This document shows positions 38,672 through 46,700 of a stretch of DNA of 64,000 bases, in pieces; position 1 is the stretch's first letter; every line of letters begins with the position of its first letter. Position numbers and translations under genes: made by a program. A model generated the notes under the pieces. The model made no database searches. It was not told the DNA's origin and was given only the letters and a program-made list of their open reading frames with translations. Source of the DNA: Lachnospiraceae bacterium (GTDB lineage: Bacteria; Bacillota; Clostridia; Lachnospirales; Lachnospiraceae); contig JAJQHZ010000013.1 of assembly GCA_021199475.1 (NCBI GenBank), positions 1-64,000 of the forward strand, read 5' to 3'.

Positions 38672-38767
38672 CAATCGGATAGGGGGAGTCCTCTCACCCT
38701 ATCCGCCCGCGCTGGCCGCATCCGGCTTTAGCCGGAATATTTCCTTATGCGGCCGTGTGCATAAAAA
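38672..38767 (+). ncRNA. Structured RNA motif, copy B (aroF leader)
   Basis: GGATAG (38677-38682) pairs with CTATCC (38699-38704). The 33-nt segment around this hairpin differs from copy A at about two positions. The second stem, 38714-38721 with 38747-38754, is 8 bp as in copy A but of different sequence. It encloses CCGGC/GCCGG (38722-38726 with 38731-38735) and the conserved unpaired TTTCCT, then the tail GTGTGCATAAAAA. Change of bases with kept pairing argues for a functional RNA. No terminator lies between this copy and aroF. Confidence 0.6.
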
Positions 38768-38830
38768 CCATGCTGTCCGGAGCGAAAACCAGATGGCGGT
38801 TCAAAATAGTCCCAAAGAGAGGTATGCACT

Positions 38831-39865
38831 ATGTCTATGAATTTTGTAAAAAAACTTTTAATCCCGGCAGAGGTGAAAAAGCAGTATCCGCTTCCGCAGA
38901 AGGTCGTGGACGTCAAGCAGCAGCGAGACGCCCAGATCCGTGATGTCATCACCGGGAAATCGGATAAATTTCTGGTCATCATCGGACCGTGCTCCGCAGA
39001 CGCTCCGGAGCCTGTGCTTGACTACGTGCACCGGCTTGCACGCGTGCAGGACAAGGTTGGCGACCGTCTGATTCTGATCCCGCGCATCTATACAAACAAG
39101 CCGCGCACGACCGGCGAGGGCTACAAGGGCATGATCCATCAGCCGGATCCGGAAAAACAGCCGGACGTATTCGCCGGACTCGTGGCCGTGCGCTCGCTCC
39201 ACACCCGTGTGATCGAGGAGACAGGCCTGACATCGGCGGATGAGATGCTCTACCCGGAGAATTACCGCTATCTGGACGATCTGCTCTCCTATGTGGCCAT
39301 CGGAGCGCGCTCAGTCGAGGATCAGCACCACCGCATGACGGTCAGCGGCATGGATGTCCCGGCCGGAATGAAAAATCCGACCAGCGGCGATCTGTCCGTG
39401 CTTTTGAATTCCGTCGTAGCGGCACACGCACAGCATACCTTCATCTACCGCGGGTGGGAGGTCAACACGACCGGCAATCCGCTGGCCCACGTCGTCCTGC
39501 GCGGCGCAACCAACAAGCACGGCAATTCCATCCCGAACTACCACTATGAGGATCTGATTCTGCTGCATGAGATGTACGAGAAGCGTGACCTGGCGAACCC
39601 TGCGGTCATCATCGACACAAACCACTCCAACTCCGGAAAAAAATATCTGGAGCAGATTCGCATTGTGAAAGAAGTGCTGCACAGCCGCAGCTACTGCCCG
39701 GATTTGAAAAAGCTGATCAAGGGCTTTATGATCGAGAGCTACATCGAGGACGGCGCGCAGAAAATCGGCAGCGAGCCCCATATCTATGGGAAATCGATTA
39801 CCGATCCCTGTCTTGGATGGGAAAAATCCGAAGCGCTGATCTATGAGATTTATAACAAATGCTGA
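38831..39865 (+). CDS. aroF: 3-deoxy-7-phosphoheptulonate synthase (DAHP synthase), class I
   Basis: First enzyme of the shikimate pathway, joining phosphoenolpyruvate and erythrose-4-phosphate. 344 residues of the AroF/G/H type: IIGPCSADAPEPVLDY, RIYTNKPRTTGEGYKG, VVLRGATNKHGNS and GFMIESYIEDGAQ. The stop is followed by a terminator. GAGAGG lies 8 nt before ATG 38831. The product feeds pheA at 28908. Which of AroF, AroG or AroH it equals in feedback control cannot be told. Confidence 0.95.
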   Translation: MSMNFVKKLLIPAEVKKQYPLPQKVVDVKQQRDAQIRDVITGKSDKFLVIIGPCSADAPEPVLDYVHRLARVQDKVGDRLILIPRIYTNKPRTTGEGYKGMIHQPDPEKQPDVFAGLVAVRSLHTRVIEETGLTSADEMLYPENYRYLDDLLSYVAIGARSVEDQHHRMTVSGMDVPAGMKNPTSGDLSVLLNSVVAAHAQHTFIYRGWEVNTTGNPLAHVVLRGATNKHGNSIPNYHYEDLILLHEMYEKRDLANPAVIIDTNHSNSGKKYLEQIRIVKEVLHSRSYCPDLKKLIKGFMIESYIEDGAQKIGSEPHIYGKSITDPCLGWEKSEALIYEIYNKC

Positions 39866-39878
39866 TTAGGCTGCAAGA

Positions 39879-39915
39879 GAAGCCCTGTGCACATTCACAC
39901 AGGGCTTCCTTTTTT
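39879..39915 (+). terminator. Terminator of aroF
   Basis: Perfect 11-bp stem (39879-39889 with 39898-39908) followed by CTTTTTT. It separates aroF from the convergent thiC. Confidence 0.93.
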
Positions 39916-39971
39916 CCAAGTCAAATATCCGTGCAAGCACGGCTACCTGGCTCGTTGCTTCGCGGGAATAA

Positions 39972-41279
39972 CTACAAAATATCGATATGTTCCCCGTTTA
40001 ATGCCTTATTCATACTGCGGACCGCGCAGAACTTTCCGCACATCGAGCAGGTATCATCGTGCTCCGGAGACCGGTCCGCGAGGATGGCCTTCGCCGTCTC
40101 CGGATCAATCGCGCACTCCCACTGCGCCTCCCAGTCCAGCCTGCGGCGGGCGTCCGCCATGCGGTCATCCATATCCCGCGCGCCGGGGATTCCCTTCGCG
40201 ATATCCGCGGCGTGCGCCGCGATTTTACTCGCGATAATGCCCTGCTTCACATCCTCCACGTTCGGAAGCGCCAGATGCTCGGCCGGAGTCACATAGCAGA
40301 GGAACGCCGCACCGTTCATCGCTGCAATCGCGCCTCCGATCGCGGACGTAATGTGGTCATAGCCGGGCGCGATATCCGTCACTAGAGGCCCGAGCACATA
40401 GAACGGCGCTCCCATACAGATGGTCTGCTGTACCTTCATATTTGCCGCGATCTGATCCATCGGCACATGGCCCGGACCCTCTACCATGACCTGCACATCC
40501 TTCTCCCATGCGCGCTTCGTCAGCTCGCCCAGCCGGACCAGCTCCTCGATCTGGCAGACATCGGTCGCGTCCGCCAGACATCCCGGGCGGCATGCGTCGC
40601 CAAGGGAAATCGTCACATCATACTCCCGGCAGATGTCCAGAATCTCGTCATAATACTCGTAAAACGGGTTCTCATTTCCGGTCATGCTCATCCACGCAAA
40701 CACCAGAGAGCCTCCGCGGGAAACAATGTTCATCTTGCGCTTATGCTTCCGGATCTGGTCAATCGTCTTGCGCGTAATCCCGCAGTGCAGGGTGACAAAA
40801 TCCACGCCCTCCTGTGCATGCAGCCGCACCACCTCAATAAAATCCTGCGCGGTCAGCGAATCCAGGTCGCGCTGATAATGAATCACACTGTCGTAGACCG
40901 GAACCGTGCCGATCATCGCCGGACATTCCTTCGTCAGCTTGCGGCGAAACGGACTCGTATTCCCATGGCTGGAAAGATCCATGATCGCTTCCGCTCCCAT
41001 CTCAACCGCAGACATGACCTTCTGCATCTCAATGCCATAATCCTTGCAGTCCCGGCTGACCCCCAGATTCACGTTGATTTTCGTGCGGAGCATCGAACCG
41101 ACGCCCTCCGGATTCAGGCATTTATGATTGATATTTGCCGGAATAACGACCTTTCCGCTGGCAACCAGCTCCATCAGTTTTTCCAGCGGCATCTGTTCCT
41201 TTTTCGCTACCGTCTCCATCTGAGGCGTAACAAGGCCGCGCCGCGCGGCATCCATCTGTGTGGTATAATTTCGTTCCAT
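39972..41279 (-). CDS. thiC: Phosphomethylpyrimidine synthase ThiC
   Basis: Radical-SAM-type enzyme that turns aminoimidazole ribotide into hydroxymethylpyrimidine phosphate for thiamine. 435 residues, a short clostridial form. The C-terminal cluster motif CSMCGKFC and [12 protein letters not shown] are visible. Start at ATG 41279 follows CAGGAGAG. Reading further upstream would translate the tandem repeat as Lys-Lys-His units, which is not credible. Last gene of the TPP-riboswitch operon. Confidence 0.96.
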   Translation of the reverse strand: MERNYTTQMDAARRGLVTPQMETVAKKEQMPLEKLMELVASGKVVIPANINHKCLNPEGVGSMLRTKINVNLGVSRDCKDYGIEMQKVMSAVEMGAEAIMDLSSHGNTSPFRRKLTKECPAMIGTVPVYDSVIHYQRDLDSLTAQDFIEVVRLHAQEGVDFVTLHCGITRKTIDQIRKHKRKMNIVSRGGSLVFAWMSMTGNENPFYEYYDEILDICREYDVTISLGDACRPGCLADATDVCQIEELVRLGELTKRAWEKDVQVMVEGPGHVPMDQIAANMKVQQTICMGAPFYVLGPLVTDIAPGYDHITSAIGGAIAAMNGAAFLCYVTPAEHLALPNVEDVKQGIIASKIAAHAADIAKGIPGARDMDDRMADARRRLDWEAQWECAIDPETAKAILADRSPEHDDTCSMCGKFCAVRSMNKALNGEHIDIL

Positions 41280-41293
41280 AAGTACTCTCCTGA

Positions 41294-41362
41294 GCTTTTT
41301 ATGCTTTTTATGCTTTTTATGCTTTTTATGCTTTTTATGCTTTTTTGCTTTTTTTGCTTTTT
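41294..41362. repeat. 10-bp tandem repeat between thiE and thiC
   Basis: About six units of TTTTTATGCT followed by degenerate TTTTTTGC units. It fills the 87-bp spacer directly before the thiC ribosome site. Confidence 0.9.
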
Positions 41363-41365
41363 GCC

Positions 41366-41986
41366 CTATCGTCCCGTCATCTCCCGGGAAAGGCGCAACA
41401 GCTCCTCCGACGCAGCCCGCACGTCCTTTGTCGCAAATATGGCTGACACCACAGCAACACCGCTGACACCGCTCCCTGCCAGAGAGGGCAGGTTCGACCG
41501 CGTGATGCCGCCGATAGCGACCACGGGAATCTGCACAGAGGCACAAATCTCCTGCAGGGTCTCATACGGCAAAGCAACGGTATTCGACTTCGTTCCGGTC
41601 TGAAACACCGCTCCTGCACCGAGATAATCCGCGCCGCGCTTTTGCGCCTCCACTGCTTCCTCCACGGTATGGGCTGTCACGCCAATGATCATCCCGTCTC
41701 CGACGCGTCTTCGAACCTCGTCCGCCCGCATATCATCCTGTCCGACATGCACGCCATCCGCCCCGCTCTTCAGCGCGACATCCAGATTATCATTGATGAT
41801 AAAAGGAACGCCATATTGCCTGCAAAGCCCCGCGAGTTCAATCGCTTCCTTTCGAAACTCCTCTTCGGAAAGATTTTTTTCGCGCAGCTGCACACAGGTC
41901 GCGCCTCCTTCCAGAGCAGCCTCCACCTGCTCATACAGGGTGTGTCCGTTCAGCCAGGTCCGGTCGGTGACCGCATATAACTGCAT
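41366..41986 (-). CDS. thiE: Thiamine phosphate synthase
   Basis: Joins hydroxymethylpyrimidine diphosphate and thiazole phosphate. 206 residues of the normal TIM-barrel size. Starts [12 protein letters not shown]; motifs [38 protein letters not shown] and PVVAIGGI fit ThiE. Start at ATG 41986 follows GAGAGGAAAA. It lies between thiM and thiC in the operon. Confidence 0.95.
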   Translation of the reverse strand: MQLYAVTDRTWLNGHTLYEQVEAALEGGATCVQLREKNLSEEEFRKEAIELAGLCRQYGVPFIINDNLDVALKSGADGVHVGQDDMRADEVRRRVGDGMIIGVTAHTVEEAVEAQKRGADYLGAGAVFQTGTKSNTVALPYETLQEICASVQIPVVAIGGITRSNLPSLAGSGVSGVAVVSAIFATKDVRAASEELLRLSREMTGR

Positions 41987-42047
41987 CGTTTTCCTCTCAC
42001 ATCTCATCAACGTTCCATACCTCCTGCCGCAGCTTTTTTCTGCACAG

Positions 42048-42247
42048 TGAAAATTCTTGTCTGCTCGTTCCTCTCGTCGCACGTGAAGCTCTCGCCCGCT
42101 CGTTCCGCCCACCGCGCAGCAAGCTCTCACCCGTTCGTTCCGCCCACCGCGCAGGAAGCTCTCGCCCGCTCGTTCCGCTCACCGCGCAGGAAACTCTCAC
42201 CCGTTCGTTCCACCCACCGCGCAGGAAGCTCTCGCCCGCTCGTTCCT
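42048..42247. repeat. 35-bp tandem repeat between thiM and thiE
   Basis: Five to six imperfect units of about 35 bp built from AAGCTCTCGCCCGCTCGTTC and CGCCCACCGCGCAGG. No spacers are present, so it is a minisatellite, not a CRISPR array. Confidence 0.88.
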
Positions 42248-42248
42248 G

Positions 42249-43262
42249 TCATCGGATTTCGGCCTTCGCTTCCTGCTCCAGACATCCCGGAGTCAGCCGA
42301 AACATGGCATCTATGATGTAGTTCCGATACGTCGCATTTCCATCGAGTCCGGTCAGACGATCATATGCCCGTTCGCCGCATAGGCCCATCGCGCACACCG
42401 CCGCAGCTGCTGCAAACAGCCGTCTGTCAAAATTTCTATCATCATCTTTGCCATAATTCCAATTCCGGTTACTGTTGAAGCTTTCGTCTGTACGTTTAGC
42501 GCTGCCGCAGTCCAACCGGAGACCTTCATCAGCCATCGAGAGTCCAGACTCCTCTGCGGCAGACGGCTGCCTGTCTCCATTGTTAGCTGCCAGAAAAGCC
42601 GCGGTCACTGCGGAAAGCTGGCACCCGGTTCCCGTGACCCGGCTCATCATGGGGTGACCATTCCGGATCAGAACCGCCGTCCCCCCATCCGCCACAATGT
42701 CAATCGCCCCGGTCATCGCCGTCACCGCGCCGGTCTGCTTCGAAAAAGCTTTCTCAAACGCCACGCTGTTATCCAGATTTTCATCTGTGACCCGGTCAGA
42801 TACATCCGCATCTACGCCGCTCGCACTGTGAGAAGCGCCACTTGAGCGTTCATACAACTTCCATTCTTGCTCACATGCTGCAGATAATGCGCGAAGCTCC
42901 GAAGCATTTCCGCGGATACAGGCAAACCGAATCTCCTCCATCAGCCGAAGCGCCGTCTCCGTCCGGAAATCAGAAGCCCCGGCGCCAACCGGGTCCAGAA
43001 CCACCGGGCGCCCGAGCGCATTGGCCCGCTTTCCGGCCGCCAGCATCGCCGGAACCGCCTCTCTACGCAGCGTGCCCATATTAATCACCAGTCCGTCACA
43101 CTGTGCCGCAATCTCGGCAGTCTCCGCCTCATCAAACGCCATAATCGGCGAAGCCCCGCATGCCAGCAGCATATTTGCGCAGTCGTTCATCGTCACAAAA
43201 TTCGTAATGCAATGAATCCGCGGCGCCCGTTTCCGCACATTTTCCAGAATTCCCTCAAACAT
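42249..43262 (-). CDS. thiM: Hydroxyethylthiazole kinase
   Basis: Phosphorylates the thiazole alcohol for thiamine salvage. 337 residues from ATG 43262, against about 270 for usual ThiM. RIHCITNFVTMNDCANMLLA, VVLDPVGAGAS and VTGTGCQLSAV (catalytic Cys about 214) are clear. Two hydrophilic inserts, about residues 133-167 and 228-279 (Ser, Asp, Asn, Arg-rich), account for the extra length. They lie between conserved blocks, so the enzyme may still work. Confidence 0.9.
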   Translation of the reverse strand: MFEGILENVRKRAPRIHCITNFVTMNDCANMLLACGASPIMAFDEAETAEIAAQCDGLVINMGTLRREAVPAMLAAGKRANALGRPVVLDPVGAGASDFRTETALRLMEEIRFACIRGNASELRALSAACEQEWKLYERSSGASHSASGVDADVSDRVTDENLDNSVAFEKAFSKQTGAVTAMTGAIDIVADGGTAVLIRNGHPMMSRVTGTGCQLSAVTAAFLAANNGDRQPSAAEESGLSMADEGLRLDCGSAKRTDESFNSNRNWNYGKDDDRNFDRRLFAAAAAVCAMGLCGERAYDRLTGLDGNATYRNYIIDAMFRLTPGCLEQEAKAEIR

Positions 43263-43334
43263 AAACGGCTGCTCCCTCCCGTCTCCGGTTTTCTGCACTT
43301 GATTCTCTGCGTCCAGTTCTCAACATTCAATCTT

Positions 43335-43430
43335 CCGCGTTCGATTTCCCGCATTCGGTTTCCCGCATTCGATTTCCCGCGTTCGATTTCCCGCGTTCGA
43401 TTTCCCGCATTCGATTCTCCACAGTATTGA
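43335..43430. repeat. 15-bp tandem repeat between thiW and thiM
   Basis: About six units of TTCCCGCRTTCGATT. Behind it, near 43450-43465, CGTATCA and TGATACG form a short palindrome. No gene between 43263 and 43550. Confidence 0.85.
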
Positions 43431-43550
43431 GAGTATTGTCATCCTCAGGCTACGTATCAAGTGATACGAGACGCATCCTTCTTTCATTTCAAATCAAAAG
43501 CATAAAAGTCAGGATCTGTCTGTCATTGACTGTCTGTCATTGACGATCCG

Positions 43551-44072
43551 TCACTGATTCATCTGCGCCTGCACCTTTGTGAGCACACCGGCACCCTGCA
43601 TCGAGTAAATCACAACCGCCGAGAGAATCGCTCCGCCGGCCGTAGAAATCAAAAACGGAATCACATACGCATAAAAGGCAACCGCACCGGCATCCACTCC
43701 CATCAGAAGAACTGCTACCGGATACGCGCATAAGCCCCCCAGAACGGCGGTGCCAAACACCTCTGCCAGCAGCGTCGGCAGAATTTTGCGTGTCTTCCAG
43801 TACATCAGTCCGCAGAAAAGTGCGCCAATCATGCTGCCCGGAAACGCCATCAGACTGCCCAGCCCGAACAGATTGCGCAGAAGGCTCGCGCAAAACGCCA
43901 CGCACACACCATACCCCGGACCAAGCACGACCGCGCAGATGATGTTGACCATATGCTGAATCGGCGCACACTTGCTTCCCAGCACCGGGAATGAAAACAT
44001 GCTTCCGACCACTGCAACAGCAGTGAGCAAAGCAGCAGTTACCAGTTTCTGAACATTGGTTGTTTTTTTCAT
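43551..44072 (-). CDS. thiW: ThiW, thiamine-precursor ECF transporter S component
   Basis: A 173-residue membrane protein with about five to six hydrophobic segments. GSKCAPIQHMVNIICAVVLGP and LRNLFGLGSLMAFPGSMIGA are characteristic of ThiW, predicted to import the thiazole precursor that ThiM phosphorylates. GGAGGA precedes ATG 44072. First coding gene after the TPP riboswitch, but about 600 bp away from it. Confidence 0.9.
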   Translation of the reverse strand: MKKTTNVQKLVTAALLTAVAVVGSMFSFPVLGSKCAPIQHMVNIICAVVLGPGYGVCVAFCASLLRNLFGLGSLMAFPGSMIGALFCGLMYWKTRKILPTLLAEVFGTAVLGGLCAYPVAVLLMGVDAGAVAFYAYVIPFLISTAGGAILSAVVIYSMQGAGVLTKVQAQMNQ

Positions 44073-44513
44073 CGTTTTTCTCCTCCGAATAAAAGTATGG
44101 CAGCCGCAAATGACCGAGCGTCTCAGTTATTTACGGCAGCACCGGAGAAACGGCAGATCACAGCGTCGCTTCTCCATGGTATCTGTATCCACAGCCAGTA
44201 TCCTTACGATCCAAATCGCCTCGCGCACATTCCGCCGATTTGCAAGCATACAAGACATCCACCGAATTGCATGTCCATCCTCTGTTTCAACGGATTTGTC
44301 CGCACACCTGATTTGCAGTCAATCATTGATACCTTCTGTCAGATACACCACGGTCCGAAAAGGCAAACACCTTTCTGGAACGTTCGGTCGGAACTCACTG
44401 GTCCCCTCTCACGCCGGAACACGGCTTCCCATCGCTGTGATACAAGGCCACAGGGCGCTCCCCCTCTGGCCCGCACGGATATCCGTGATACTGTTCTCCG
44501 CCCTCAATTCCAG
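44073..44513. other. Long leader between the TPP riboswitch and thiW: no gene recognised
   Basis: About 440 bp plus the repeat units to the right. Neither strand has an open frame with a credible start and composition; the minus-strand frame at 44395-44589 overlaps the repeats and has no recognisable product. It may be degraded sequence inserted into the thi leader. Confidence 0.4.
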
Positions 44514-44663
44514 GGAGAGCCGCGCATCCAAATTGCTTCGCAATGGCGCGGCCTGCATCCATCTTTCTTCTGAATAATGGACATTTCAAGGAGAGCCGCG
44601 CATCCCAAATTGCCTCGCAGTGGCGCGGCCTGCGTCCACTATTTCTTCTATATAATGGACATT
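44514..44663 (+). repeat. REP-like unit, tandem pair
   Basis: Two direct copies (44514-44586 and 44590-44663, period 76 bp). Each has GGAGAGCCGCGCATC, then AATTGC-TTC-GCAAT-type inner pairing, GCGCGGCCTGC and a shared tail ending ATAATGGACATT. GCCGCGC and GCGCGGC form the outer stem. Related single units lie at 38426-38466 and 13612-13659 on the other strand. Confidence 0.8.
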
Positions 44664-44669
44664 GAAAGA

Positions 44670-44704
44670 CAGAAAAAGAAAAAGAGATACCTGAGCGGTA
44701 TCTC
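44670..44704 (-). terminator. Riboswitch terminator of the thi operon
   Basis: GAGATACC (44684-44691) pairs with GGTATCTC (44697-44704). On the minus strand it is followed by TTTTTCTTTTTC. It lies just behind the TPP aptamer, so thiamine pyrophosphate would end transcription here. Confidence 0.88.
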
Positions 44705-44722
44705 CGAAAAAAGCGACTGGCA

Positions 44723-44806
44723 ACTTCCTACGGCGGCATTATCCGCATCAGGTCAAGGGTCGAAGTTCGATTACTTCCTCTCAGCCTGCCGCACAAGCTC
44801 CCCTGT
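44723..44806 (-). promoter_or_regulatory. TPP riboswitch aptamer
   Basis: The minus strand carries the conserved THI-box blocks: GGGGAGCTTG, GGCTGAGAGG, CGACCCTTGACCTGATGCGG, ATAATGCCG and CGTAGGAAG, in the proper order and spacing. It controls thiW-thiM-thiE-thiC by premature termination. Confidence 0.96.
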
Positions 44807-44816
44807 CTTTTGTGCC

Positions 44817-44845
44817 ATTATAGTACGTTTCATAAAAAAGTGCAA
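44817..44845 (-). promoter_or_regulatory. Promoter of the thi operon
   Basis: On the minus strand TTGCAC (44840-44845) and TATAAT (44817-44822) are 17 bp apart, a few bases upstream of the riboswitch. Confidence 0.85.
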
Positions 44846-44873
44846 CCAGAAAATCTGCTTATCAGCTTTAATC

Positions 44874-46457
44874 CTAAACAACTGCTTCGACCAGGGTTCT
44901 CTCTCCCAGTCTCAGCTGCTTGATACCCGTCTGTTTCTTTTTGTTAAAGTTAAAACTTAGCATATATCCTTTTTGTAAATGGTAGTAATCCATATATTCC
45001 AGCAGCTGTTTTTCACCTCGCCTGTTATACTCCTGACCATGCCAGATTTTCATCTCCAAAACCTCCTGAACACCTTTGTAATCAATAATAACATCTGTTC
45101 TTCTCATATTTCTGGTTCTGGATTCAATATAGTAATTCCCGCTTCCATTGATAATTGGCTTCAGAAAAATCAGAAAAATACGTCTTCCATTCTCTTCGAT
45201 AAACCGTTCATCCGCGTCTGCGTAAATATCTTCAAAATATTCACAGAATTTTTTCAAAACCAGTTCCATTTGAAGATGGCCGCCACGGACAAATTGATTT
45301 TTCTCCATCTCAGCAGTTGTAAACATTCTGGCATCCGTCTCTTCCTCAGAAAGGAAAAGATTATACAACTTCATCTCAAAAATACGATTAGAAACGCAGA
45401 CCATCCCGTCTTTTTCTTTCAGGAATCCAAACATTTCCCCAATGCGAATCTTCTCATTCTCCGCCTCATAAGAATATTTTCTTCCCTGAAAGAGAATGCC
45501 GTAAATCATTTCCTTCAGTTTGGGATAATCCGCGAGTTTCTTACTCATATCATCAAAAAGCGTATTCGGAGTCTTTAATATTACCCTCACAGCTCTCTGG
45601 AATGCTTCCTCATCCCAGCATCCCTTTCCTTCCGGCTTTCTGCTGCCTTCCTTCACATCCTTGTCCATAATCTGGCATAATCTCGAGACAAGAAACGGAT
45701 ACCCCATTGTATAATCATAGAGCAGCTGACTGATCCTGTCCATATCCATTCCAATGTTCCAGTCATCATCATATTGCGTAAGCATAGAACTGATATCTTT
45801 CGGTGAAAAGCTCATGTCAACCGTAAAATCTACCGCAATATTCCAGGGACTATTGTATCTGGATTCCGCTTCCGGATGAATTTTCTGTTTTAAGTTTTTT
45901 ATGTCATAAACTCCGGCCAGAATCACAGACTGAAATGTCGCAACACCCGGCCTTTTCAGATAATAAAATCGAAGCTGAGCAAGAAAATCCAGAAACACCT
46001 GATTATTCGAGGCAGAGTCCACTTCATCAATCAATAAGACTACATTTTTGGGGGATTTCCTGCATAAACCAGTCAATAAGAAAAAAAACTTTGAAAGGGA
46101 TACACCTTTCATACATTCATCCGCATACTGCTCCAGTTCACGTTCCACGTCCGCGGACAGTTCATCCCTTGCCACCAGCAAAATCTGCCTGGAAACAGCT
46201 GCCACAAAATGCTCCTCCGACTCGAAATCAGTAAAAGACAAACCCTGAAAGTCCAGACTGATCACAGAATAGTAAGGCCTAAGATAATCTGTCAGCGCAT
46301 GCAAAATCGTGGTTTTGCCATACTGCCTCGCACGATTGATTGTAAAATAGTCCCCTGCATCTACCATAGTCTTAACTATAGCCAGCCGAGAATTCAAATC
46401 AACCATATAATGCCTGTCAGGCAAACATACTCCATTCGTATTAAAGGTCTTAGTCAT
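44874..46457 (-). CDS. AAA-ATPase-like / PD-(D/E)XK nuclease domain protein
   Basis: 527 residues. N-terminal AAA-ATPase-like domain (PF09820 type) with NRARQYGKTTILHAL as Walker A and VVLLIDEVDSAS as Walker B. The C-terminal PD-(D/E)XK domain (PDDEXK_9 type) has DVIIDYKG and LEMKIWHGQEYNRRGEKQL. The family is numerous in Bacteroidetes and Lachnospiraceae; its role is unknown and has been linked only by guess to mobile elements or defence. Start at ATG 46457 follows GGGAGG. Single gene between the thi operon and the pilus locus. Confidence 0.85.
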   Translation of the reverse strand: MTKTFNTNGVCLPDRHYMVDLNSRLAIVKTMVDAGDYFTINRARQYGKTTILHALTDYLRPYYSVISLDFQGLSFTDFESEEHFVAAVSRQILLVARDELSADVERELEQYADECMKGVSLSKFFFLLTGLCRKSPKNVVLLIDEVDSASNNQVFLDFLAQLRFYYLKRPGVATFQSVILAGVYDIKNLKQKIHPEAESRYNSPWNIAVDFTVDMSFSPKDISSMLTQYDDDWNIGMDMDRISQLLYDYTMGYPFLVSRLCQIMDKDVKEGSRKPEGKGCWDEEAFQRAVRVILKTPNTLFDDMSKKLADYPKLKEMIYGILFQGRKYSYEAENEKIRIGEMFGFLKEKDGMVCVSNRIFEMKLYNLFLSEEETDARMFTTAEMEKNQFVRGGHLQMELVLKKFCEYFEDIYADADERFIEENGRRIFLIFLKPIINGSGNYYIESRTRNMRRTDVIIDYKGVQEVLEMKIWHGQEYNRRGEKQLLEYMDYYHLQKGYMLSFNFNKKKQTGIKQLRLGERTLVEAVV

Positions 46458-46700
46458 CTGACAGCCTCCCATTCTTTTAGAAACATATCGATGTTTCAAG
46501 TCATGCCCCCGTAGGGGCAACTACCCTACCCTGGATCTATGTATTTACATTTGACGCCTTTTTTTAAAGATCGCCCCTATAGCAGGCAAACTCCAAATAC
46601 TATTCGATATCTATTTTGCTTCTCCATTTTCCGTAACGCTTTTTAAGCTTCTTACACTTCTACGCGGACATTGGTCGTATCAACCAGTTATTATCTGTCT

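Noticed and set aside
38605-38830. T-box leader for aroF
   Set aside because: No T-box consensus (GGTGGNACCGCG) and no terminator/antiterminator pair.
41280-41546. N-terminal extension of ThiC with Lys-Lys-His repeats
   Set aside because: It is translation of the 10-bp tandem repeat; a proper ribosome site and start exist at 41279.
42048-42247. Possible CRISPR array (regular 35-bp repeats)
   Set aside because: Units follow each other without unique spacers and differ from each other; no cas genes in the window.
44395-44589. Small minus-strand gene in the thi leader
   Set aside because: It overlaps the REP-like repeat, has no ribosome site and no recognisable product.
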